From Nocardiopsis quinghaiensis (GTDB lineage: Bacteria; Actinomycetota; Actinomycetes; Streptosporangiales; Streptosporangiaceae): a stretch of 64,000 nucleotides of DNA. The notes beneath the pieces are model-generated. The model searched no databases. It was given only the letters and a program-made list of their open reading frames with translations, and was not told the DNA's origin. Where the stretch lies: the NCBI RefSeq assembly GCF_008638365.1, contig NZ_ML703337.1, forward strand, positions 1 through 64,000. Direction: 5' to 3'. Positions 58,499 to 64,000 of this stretch are shown one piece after another. The number at the start of each line of letters is the position of its first letter. Position 1 is the first letter of the stretch. Position numbers and translations under genes: made by a program.

Positions 58499-58921
58499 AT
58501 GAACAGTAGCGACACCACTGCCACCGCCGAGCTGGGCCTGCGGCTCGTGGTCCCCGAACGCACAGCGGTCCCGTTGGTCGCACGAGTCGACTACAGCGCT
58601 GAGGACCCGTACGCGATTCGGGTTGCCTTCCACACCGGCGAGGACAACCCAGTCGAGTGGATCTTCGCCCGTGAGCTCCTCACGGTCGGCATCGTGCGTC
58701 CGGTCGGCGAGGGCGACGTCCGGGTGTGGCCCTCCAAGGACGACCACGGCGACCGCGGTGTGAGCATCGCGCTCTCCTCCCCCTTCGGTCAGGCCGAGTT
58801 CGACACCCAGGTCGCCCCGCTGGCCGAGTTCCTGCACAAGACCTACGAGATCGTTCCGGCGGGCCAGGAGGGCCAGTTCGTGGACCTCGACGAGGAGATC
58901 CAGCAGCACCTCCACTCCTGA
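58499..58921 (+). CDS. ssgB: SsgA/SsgB-family sporulation and cell-division regulator
   Basis: A 140-residue protein of the SALP family. The pattern AELGLRLVVPERTAVPLVAR, YSAEDPYAIRVAFHTGED, VEWIFARELLTVGIVRPVGE, GDVRVWPSKDDHGDRGVSIA and LSSPFGQAEFDTQVAPLAEF matches SsgB almost throughout. In Streptomyces, SsgB recruits FtsZ to future septum sites in aerial hyphae. ATG 58499 gives the family N-terminus; a TTG at 58490 adds three residues, and AAAAGG is the nearest purine tract. A strong terminator is found 50 bases after the stop. Presence of this gene implies a morphologically complex actinomycete. Confidence 0.9.
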   Translation: MNSSDTTATAELGLRLVVPERTAVPLVARVDYSAEDPYAIRVAFHTGEDNPVEWIFARELLTVGIVRPVGEGDVRVWPSKDDHGDRGVSIALSSPFGQAEFDTQVAPLAEFLHKTYEIVPAGQEGQFVDLDEEIQQHLHS

Positions 58922-58970
58922 GCCCGTGTTCCCTCCCAGGAGCCGCTAGGGCAGCACGACCGACATGACC

Positions 58971-59001
58971 TGAGGGGCGGCGCGTGACGCGCCGCCCCTC
59001 A
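58971..59001. terminator. Bidirectional terminator
   Basis: 58971-58985 and 58987-59001 are perfect complements (15-bp arms, one base between), between the ssgB-like gene (plus) and the aminodeoxychorismate-lyase-like gene (minus). Confidence 0.85.
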
Positions 59002-59017
59002 GCCGTGTACGGGCGTG

Positions 59018-59860
59018 TCAGGGATCGATGTCGGCCGCGGAGCGCTCGGCGAACACCGCCATGGCCTTGGCGGTGACCGGGCCGGGCTCCTTGGACACCT
59101 CCCGGCCGTCGATGCGCAGGACCGACTGCACGTCGCGCCCGGTGGAGGTCAGGAAGGCCTCGGTGATCTCGGGGAGTCGCTCCATGGGGACGTCCTCCTC
59201 CTCACCGCCGAACCACTCCAGGACGAGTTCGCGGGTGATACCCGCCAGCGGCCCGGCCGACAGCGGCGGAGTGACCAGCCTGCCGTCCAGCACCACGAAG
59301 ACGTTGCTGCCGGTTCCCTCGCACAGGTTGCCGCTCACGTTGCGGAACACCGCCTCGCTGGCACCGCGCCGCTTGGCGTGGGCCAGGGCGCGCACGTTCT
59401 CGGCGTAGGAGGTGGTCTTGAGCCCGGCCAGGGCACCGAACTCGTTGCGCGGCCAGGGGGCCAGCGCCACGTCGGTGTGCGGGGCGATCCCGGGGAAGGG
59501 CCCCAGGGCGACGATGGCCGTCTGGTCGCCCGGGGCGCGGTCCGAGCCCAGCGGTCCGGCGCCGTCGGTGACGGTGATACGCACCCTGGCGTCGGTCAGG
59601 TCGGGGTTGGCCGCCACGGCCTGGGCGACTCCGTCGGCGATCAGCCCCAGGTCGGGCTCCGCCATGCCCAGGCCCTCGGCGGAGCGGGCCAGCCGCCTCA
59701 GGTGGCGGGTGAGGGCGAACGGGCGGCCGTCCTGGGCCCGCACCGTCTCGAAGACCCCGTCCCCCACCGTGATCCCGTGGTCGGCCACGGGGATCCGTGC
59801 CTCGCTCTCGTCCACGACGGCGCCGCGGCCGTATCCGGCACCCGCTATCCACACCCTCAT
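59018..59860 (-). CDS. Aminodeoxychorismate lyase-like PLP enzyme (class IV)
   Basis: A 280-residue fold-type IV PLP enzyme. VADHGITVGDGVFETVRAQD is the PabC/BCAT opening, RHLRRLARSAEGLGM the substrate helix, and GLKTTSYAENVRALAHAKRR near 147-166 carries the PLP Lys149. EAVFRNVSGNLCEGTGSNVF and GPLAGITRELVLEWF follow. Size and motifs suit aminodeoxychorismate lyase (p-aminobenzoate/folate synthesis); a D-amino-acid or branched-chain aminotransferase cannot be excluded. ATG 59860 begins MRVWIAGAGYG; upstream extension to 60031 is ignored. No pabAB neighbours. Confidence 0.8.
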   Translation of the reverse strand: MRVWIAGAGYGRGAVVDESEARIPVADHGITVGDGVFETVRAQDGRPFALTRHLRRLARSAEGLGMAEPDLGLIADGVAQAVAANPDLTDARVRITVTDGAGPLGSDRAPGDQTAIVALGPFPGIAPHTDVALAPWPRNEFGALAGLKTTSYAENVRALAHAKRRGASEAVFRNVSGNLCEGTGSNVFVVLDGRLVTPPLSAGPLAGITRELVLEWFGGEEEDVPMERLPEITEAFLTSTGRDVQSVLRIDGREVSKEPGPVTAKAMAVFAERSAADIDP

Positions 59861-60243
59861 TTCCAACCCCCAAGTTCTCAGGCGCCCAGGTCGGGCCGGT
59901 GTCCACCGATCCTCCCACCTCACCCCCGTTCCGGGGCCCGCGCTCCCCGTACCCGCCGCCCCCGCGGGTTGGCAAGTCCTGTGACCAGCACCGGCCGCCG
60001 GTCCGTTTCCCACGCCGTGCCACAGTGCCATCGCGACTGGTCACACGCTTCGACCCCGTGGGCTTCCCGCCCTGGACACGCCGTGGCGGCCGGACAGATA
60101 AGTTACGAATGACTATCATCTGGGCAACGCTTATGCGGGACCGGTGGCAGCCGATCGAACTCCTCCCCCACAGGACGGTCAGCGGCGGCCCGCAGTCCGC
60201 GTGTCCCAGTCACGCATCACCAACGGACAGAGCAAAGAGAGAC
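59861..60243. promoter_or_regulatory. Region before the roadblock gene
   Basis: 383 bases with no gene recognised. GC-rich hairpin potential near 59930-59990; an A/T-rich stretch at about 60095-60125 (GATAAGTTACG, ATGACTATCAT) probably carries the roadblock promoter. ATGACTATCAT contains a partial inverted repeat (ATGA/TCAT). AAAGAGAG is the roadblock ribosome-binding site. Confidence 0.45.
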
Positions 60244-60675
60244 ATGACCCCACCGAGTACCGCCCGCGGAGAGCTCAGCTGGCTGCTGGACGATCTCCTC
60301 ACCCGTGCCTCCGGGACGCAGCACGCCATCGTCCTGTCCACCGACGGCCTCCTCATGGCCACCTCCAGTGAACTGGACCGCCCCGCCGCCGAGCACCTGT
60401 CCGCGATCGCCTCGGGGCTGCACAGTCTCGCGGGCGGAGCCAGCAAGCAGTTCTCGGCGGGCGACATCCGCCAGAGCATCATCGAGATGGACCGCGCCTT
60501 CCTCTTCGTGGCCGCGGCCGGAGAGGGCGCCTGCATGGCGCTGATGTCGGACGCCGACAGTGACGTGGGACTGATCGCCTACGAGATGAACAAGGTGATC
60601 GAGAGGGTCGGCCAGTACCTCTCGGCGCCTCCCCGGCCCGACATGCCCTCCACACCCGCCCAAGTGGAGAAGTAG
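60244..60675 (+). CDS. Roadblock/LC7-domain protein (CvnB-like)
   Basis: A 143-residue roadblock/LC7 protein: LSWLLDDLLTRASGTQHAIV, LSTDGLLMATSSELDRPAAE, HLSAIASGLHSLAGGASKQF and FLFVAAAGEGACMALMSDAD, ending with VGLIAYEMNKVIERVGQYL. In actinomycetes this is the second gene (CvnB) of conservons, which normally stand next to a sensor kinase (CvnA), a DUF742 protein (CvnC) and a small GTPase (CvnD). None of these is adjacent here: what follows directly is the tRNA cluster. It may act as a GTPase regulator in trans. ATG 60244 has AAAGAGAG upstream. Confidence 0.87.
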   Translation: MTPPSTARGELSWLLDDLLTRASGTQHAIVLSTDGLLMATSSELDRPAAEHLSAIASGLHSLAGGASKQFSAGDIRQSIIEMDRAFLFVAAAGEGACMALMSDADSDVGLIAYEMNKVIERVGQYLSAPPRPDMPSTPAQVEK

Positions 60676-60770
60676 TTCCCGCCGCCTCGGCGGGTCGTCC
60701 ACAGGACCTGCCACGGCGGGGCTCGGGAGTGCTCCGTGGAACCGATTTCGCGCTTGGCCGGGGAATCCGC

Positions 60771-60776
60771 TAGAGT
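60771..60776 (+). promoter_or_regulatory. Probable promoter (-10) of the tRNA cluster
   Basis: TAGAGT, 57 bases before the first tRNA-Gly, resembles the -10 in front of the tRNA-Val(CAC) gene; TTCGCG 18 bases upstream may be the -35. Weak on its own. Confidence 0.4.
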
Positions 60777-60832
60777 TCTCAGAGCAGCGAACGGCGCTGA
60801 CGGGGCAACCCCGAGGCCGCTGGACTCGCCGC

Positions 60833-60905
60833 GCGGACGTGGCTCAGCTGGTAGAGCATCACCTTGCCAAGGTGAGGGTCGCGGGTTCGAATCCCGTCGT
60901 CCGCT
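60833..60905 (+). tRNA. tRNA-Gly (GCC), copy 1
   Basis: Cloverleaf: acceptor GCGGACG/CGTCCGC, D-arm GCTCAGCTGGTAGAGC, anticodon stem CACCT with loop TGCCA around anticodon GCC (loop TTGCCAA), T-arm GCGGGTTCGAATCCCGT. CCA not encoded. Identical over its length to copy 2 at 60977. Confidence 0.96.
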
Positions 60906-60976
60906 CGAACGGTTCGACCCCGTCGCTCCATGGGCGGCAGGGTGGTTCCGGCTCCGGGGTCCGCCCCGGTGCGCAC

Positions 60977-61049
60977 GCGGACGTGGCTCAGCTGGTAGAG
61001 CATCACCTTGCCAAGGTGAGGGTCGCGGGTTCGAATCCCGTCGTCCGCT
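60977..61049 (+). tRNA. tRNA-Gly (GCC), copy 2
   Basis: Sequence and fold identical to the copy at 60833, 71 bases downstream. The spacer between them shares no repeat, so only the tRNA itself is duplicated or maintained by conversion. Confidence 0.96.
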
Positions 61050-61096
61050 CGGAGAGGCCCGCATGGGTGTCACTCGACGACTCCCCATGTCGTTCC

Positions 61097-61168
61097 GGCG
61101 GAGTGGCCGAGTGGTTGAGGCAAGGGACTGCAAATCCCTGCACACGGGTTCGATTCCCGTCTCCGCCT
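61097..61168 (+). tRNA. tRNA-Cys (GCA)
   Basis: Acceptor GGCGGAG/CTCCGCC, D-arm with GGCCGAGTGGTTGAGGC, anticodon loop CTGCAAA with GCA, T-arm ACGGGTTCGATTCCCGT. CCA not encoded. Confidence 0.95.
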
Positions 61169-61197
61169 CGTAGCAGGCTTTACCTCGTTTTCCATGA

Positions 61198-61271
<74 letters not shown>

Positions 61272-61370
61272 CCACAGCTTCTGCAGGTCAGGGGCCGTCC
61301 AACGGTCCTCTTCAGATTTCACTGGCTTCGGCTATGGAGAGAATCTGGAGATGATCTTGCATCTCCCCTC

Positions 61371-62576
61371 TCACGAAGCCTTCCGCTCGCCCTCCACAGG
61401 GTAGTGCTCACTCAGCCGCGGGACCATCTCCATCAGCCGATCCCGCTCCCCCGGACTCAGCGCGCGCACGCTCGCCTGGAACCTCTGCTCCAGCGCGGTC
61501 AGCACCTGAGCCTTCATCGTCGGGGTCACGTGCTCGTAGACGTTGGCCATGCCCGGCATCCGGTGCCCGAGCCGAGCCGCCCGTGCCACCTCCGGGATCC
61601 CGTCCTCCGCCAACCACGTGCGGTGGGTGTGACGTCCCTCATTGAAGGTGAAGCCCGGCAGGATCGGCGTACGCAGCCATCCCAGCTCGCTACTGGAGTC
61701 ACCGTCCCACGCGGGCCGCCAGAACCGGGAGCGGAAGTTGCCCCGCCGAAGCATCCCGCCACGGCTACCGGTGAACACCAACCCTTCGCTGTCGGCCACC
61801 AGGTCGGTGTAGACCGCTTCGAGGAAGTCAGGAAGCTGTAGCCAGCGCTTGCCCGCCGGGGTCTTGGGGCGCTTGGCCTTGGACATCTTTCCACCGGACT
61901 CGCGCAAAGGTGCGCGCACCGGGACGGCCCGGTTCACCTCGTCGTACTCATGGGGTTCCAACGCCACCAGCTCCGACCAGCGCGCACCGGTGTAGCCGTC
62001 CATCAGCGCCAGCACGAACCCCGCCCGCCCGAAGGTGTGGTGCAACCGCATCGCCGCCCGCAGCACCTGCACCGGGGTGGCCGTCTGCCGGTCGGCCTCG
62101 TAGTCACCGGAGGAGACCCGGACCCCGTTGCACGGGTTGGCGGGGATGCGGCGGGCGCGCACCGCCACACTGAGGACCGTGGAGAACAGGGCGAAGACCG
62201 AGGACACACTCGGTTCGGCCAGCTCCTCGTGCAGCTCGTTGACCCAGGCCTGGATCTCGATGTGGCTGTTGAAGATGCTGATCAGCGGCCAGTCCTCCCA
62301 CTGCGGCAACAGATGGGTGTCCAGGTAGGACTGGTATTTGGCCCGCGTGGTCTCCGCCAGGCGCGCCTGACCGAACCAGTCTTGAGCGAAGTCACCGAAG
62401 GCCATCTCGCAGTCCTGGGGCGAGATCCACGTACGGCGCCGCACCTCGGCTTCCTGCTCCTCCGCCCAGTGCAGAGCGGCTTCCTTCGTGTCGAACCCCG
62501 ACTTGGACCCCCAGGTGCCGTCAGGGCGCTTGTAGCGGGCTCGCCAGGTCTTGGCGAGCCGTTCGGCGTAAGCCAT
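61371..62576 (-). CDS. Tyrosine site-specific integrase
   Basis: A 401-residue tyrosine recombinase. The N-terminal arm-binding domain (KTWRARYKRPDGTWGSKSGF) and the SAM-like core-binding domain (FAQDWFGQARLAETTRAKYQ) are followed by the catalytic domain. It has Arg199 (TGARWSEL), His316-x-x-Arg319 in GRHTHRTW, His338 (ARLGHRM) and nucleophile Tyr347 (ANVYEHV). All key residues are present, so it should be active. It is of the actinomycete ICE/phage type that inserts into tRNA genes. It reads towards tRNA-Val, its stop lying about 100 bases from the tRNA. The attachment point is therefore the tRNA end. Confidence 0.92.
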   Translation of the reverse strand: MAYAERLAKTWRARYKRPDGTWGSKSGFDTKEAALHWAEEQEAEVRRRTWISPQDCEMAFGDFAQDWFGQARLAETTRAKYQSYLDTHLLPQWEDWPLISIFNSHIEIQAWVNELHEELAEPSVSSVFALFSTVLSVAVRARRIPANPCNGVRVSSGDYEADRQTATPVQVLRAAMRLHHTFGRAGFVLALMDGYTGARWSELVALEPHEYDEVNRAVPVRAPLRESGGKMSKAKRPKTPAGKRWLQLPDFLEAVYTDLVADSEGLVFTGSRGGMLRRGNFRSRFWRPAWDGDSSSELGWLRTPILPGFTFNEGRHTHRTWLAEDGIPEVARAARLGHRMPGMANVYEHVTPTMKAQVLTALEQRFQASVRALSPGERDRLMEMVPRLSEHYPVEGERKAS

Positions 62577-62597
62577 GCGTACTCCTTGCGTACGTGC

Positions 62598-62915
62598 TCA
62601 TTCGGACGTTTGCTGGCGGGCGTTCCCGGACACGGGGGCGCGGTGTCCGGAGCGGATGATCTGCTCAAGGTCGCTGGAGCTGAAGCGCAGGTGCTTACCG
62701 ATAAAGGTGCAAGGCACCTGCCGCGCGGAGGCGCGCTTACGCAGCCAGGACTCGGGGACCCTGAGCAGGGCTGCGGCCTCTTCGGGGGTGAAGACCTCCG
62801 GAAGCGGGTCCGCGGCCTTGCCCTGCCGACCGCCAGAGCCTGCAGAGTAGCGGCGTTTTCCCTGTTCAGGCGCTCTTCTGCCGTGCTGGTTCGGGGGAAC
62901 TGTGCCGTCGCTCAT
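62598..62915 (-). CDS. Excisionase-like helix-turn-helix protein
   Basis: A 105-residue protein with a disordered basic first half (RRAPEQGKRRYSAGSGGRQG) and an AlpA/Xis-type winged helix in the second: EVFTPEEAAALLRVPESWLR, KRASARQVPCTFIGKHLRFS, SSDLEQIIRSG. It lies directly upstream of the integrase gene in the same direction (21 bases between), the standard xis-int order, and would bias recombination towards excision. ATG 62915 has GAAGGA six bases upstream; the ATG at 62933 adds six residues. Confidence 0.83.
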   Translation of the reverse strand: MSDGTVPPNQHGRRAPEQGKRRYSAGSGGRQGKAADPLPEVFTPEEAAALLRVPESWLRKRASARQVPCTFIGKHLRFSSSDLEQIIRSGHRAPVSGNARQQTSE

Positions 62916-63008
62916 CCGGTCCTTCTCTCCCATGCCGCGGCACTGGAGACCGTGCTGTGGCATGCCGTCCTTCCCGGGATCTCCGACGTGTCCTCGTGCA
63001 TCGGCACC

Positions 63009-64000
63009 TCAGCCGCCTTCGCCGAGAAATGCGGCATCAGCCTCCTGGGCGAGCAGGTGCCGCACGGCAGCACACGCCTGCTGTGGCACCACGCCGTTGC
63101 CGAGCGCCTGGAGCTGGGCGCTGCGCGGCAACCCAAGCTCGGAACCGGTCACCCACCCCACGGGCAGGCCCATCATCCACTCGACCAGTGCGGCACTCAG
63201 CCGGGGCTGTCCCCGGGTTCCGGTTTCGGTGGGCGGGGGTGCCGACCATCCGAGCACCGATTCCCATCGACGGATCGCGGGCTCGTATTGGTCCCATGCG
63301 TACGCGAACGGCGGGGCTTCGGTGCCGTGTTGCCGGTGTGCGTACCGATAGCCACGGAGGGCAGTGTGGGGCGCCCGTGTGAATCCCGCTGACGGGGACT
63401 TCCTTTGGTGGCGTCGCTGGCCAAGGGGGTGGGCAGCAGCGGGCTGCCGCTGCGCCTGCGGGTGCTGGTGTGCGCAGTACGGGTGCCTGCGTACGCGGGA
63501 GTGTGGGGCGGGTGGCAGAGCACATCGCCAACTCGCACTTGCCGCTTCTGTCGCGTACGCCGCCGAGGGGCGGACGAACCCCGGTGACCATCGCTGGCGC
63601 ACGGGGTGGGCAGCAACGAAGACGCGTTCCCTGCGGTGGCAGGCGCCGACGTCGCTGGCGCGTACGCAACACCAGCTCGCGTCATACCCCGCGCGGGCCA
63701 GGTCTGCGAGTACGCGGTCGAGTCCTCTGCCCCGCCAGCGCAGGGCAGCCACGTTCTCCAGTACGAGCAGGTGCGGTCGTAGATGGCGAACGGCGTCCAT
63801 GACGTGGTGCCACACACCTGAGCGTGTTCCTTTCTCGATCCCACTGCCTGGGCCGGCTGAGCTGACGTCTTGGCAGGGGAAGCCTGCGGTGATCACATCG
63901 GGGCGTTCCACCGTCGGCCAGCGCACCGTCGTCAGGTTCCCGAGATTGGGGACGTCGGGGAATCGGTGCGTGAGCAGCCGGGTGATGTGGGAGTCGTGAT
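63009..64000 (-). CDS. C5-cytosine DNA methyltransferase, N-terminus beyond window
   Basis: At least 330 residues in frame to the edge. Motif IV with the catalytic Cys is TAGFPCQDVSSAG, motif VI LVLENVAAL, motif VIII HRRERVFV (usual Q-R-R-x-R), target-recognition region from about 110 to 250 with many His/Arg/Pro, and motif X QALGNGVVPQQA. Upstream in frame the sequence reads LLTHRFPDVPNLGNLT, as in motif III-IV of Dcm-like enzymes, so the SAM-binding start lies to the right of 64000. It methylates cytosine C5 in a specific site not readable from sequence. Encoded on the integrated element, it may protect the element from host restriction; no cognate endonuclease is visible here. Confidence 0.88.
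   Translation of the reverse strand, partial: HDSHITRLLTHRFPDVPNLGNLTTVRWPTVERPDVITAGFPCQDVSSAGPGSGIEKGTRSGVWHHVMDAVRHLRPHLLVLENVAALRWRGRGLDRVLADLARAGYDASWCCVRASDVGACHRRERVFVAAHPVRQRWSPGFVRPSAAYATEAASASWRCALPPAPHSRVRRHPYCAHQHPQAQRQPAAAHPLGQRRHQRKSPSAGFTRAPHTALRGYRYAHRQHGTEAPPFAYAWDQYEPAIRRWESVLGWSAPPPTETGTRGQPRLSAALVEWMMGLPVGWVTGSELGLPRSAQLQALGNGVVPQQACAAVRHLLAQEADAAFLGEGG

Noticed and set aside
60833-61049. Direct repeat suggesting a mobile element boundary
   Set aside because: The repeat is fully explained by two identical tRNA-Gly genes; spacers are not duplicated.

Overview
The window is high-GC actinomycete DNA. Codon third positions are almost all G or C, GTG and TTG starts are frequent, many starts look leaderless, and there is an SsgA/SsgB-family sporulation gene, an orphan roadblock (CvnB-like) protein and non-CCA-encoding tRNAs. 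A filamentous member of the Streptosporangiales such as Nocardiopsis or a close relative is the best guess; this is inferred from gene content and style, not from a search.

Layout: 1-214 holds the 5' end of an IS982-type transposase running off the left edge. 373-9961 holds peptidoglycan and peptide hydrolases (DppA-like M55, M20, LD-carboxypeptidase), an XRE regulator with an apparent autoregulatory operator, a pyruvyl-transferase-like protein, an acyl-CoA oxidase, and a PadR/MFS pair separated by a perfect palindrome. 10052-17315 (minus) is a translationally coupled AtuA / acyl-CoA carboxylase beta / alpha / acyl-CoA dehydrogenase / TetR operon with a 10+10 bp inverted repeat at its head. 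17438-19388 is a tandem array of three paralogous small membrane proteins, each with the same apparent leaderless promoter.

19469-37909 is a nucleoside uptake and salvage locus on the minus strand: thymidine phosphorylase, cytidine deaminase, two permeases, a double ATPase and a BMP lipoprotein (block 1); then deoC, an aldehyde dehydrogenase plus a half-size partner, purine nucleoside phosphorylase and a phosphopentomutase/phosphomannomutase-like enzyme (block 2). Nucleosides would be imported, split to bases and deoxyribose/ribose phosphates, and the sugar passed to central metabolism. Between the blocks lies a branched-chain-ketoacid-dehydrogenase-like cassette (E1 alpha, E1 beta, a free-standing lipoyl domain, an alpha/beta hydrolase) with a divergent Lrp/AsnC regulator.

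38321-47735 is mixed: GNAT, unknowns, a polytopic membrane protein, acetoacetyl-CoA synthetase-like ligase, HAD phosphatase, DUF4126-like and DUF2630-like proteins, CsoR with its operator, a type-II NADH dehydrogenase-like enzyme and a small secreted protein. 47936-53507 is a second acyl-CoA carboxylase/dehydrogenase operon, divergent from its own TetR, probably for leucine/isovalerate degradation. 54016-60675 contains small unknowns (one made of two copies of an 18-residue unit), thrS, a PGPGW-type membrane protein, tRNA-Val(CAC), the ssgB-like gene with a textbook CRP-type palindrome far upstream, an aminodeoxychorismate-lyase-like enzyme and the roadblock protein.

60833-61271 is a tRNA cluster Gly-Gly-Cys-Val(GAC). 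Immediately after tRNA-Val begins an integrated element (tyrosine integrase, excisionase-like protein, C5-cytosine methyltransferase) that continues beyond the right edge.

No CRISPR array, rRNA or obvious novel defence system was seen. The most notable observations are the PadR gene whose expected start reads ATC, the split lipoyl/hydrolase arrangement in the ketoacid dehydrogenase cassette, the active-site-less aldehyde dehydrogenase, the tandem leaderless paralogues, the two-repeat 52-residue protein and a very long perfect hairpin.
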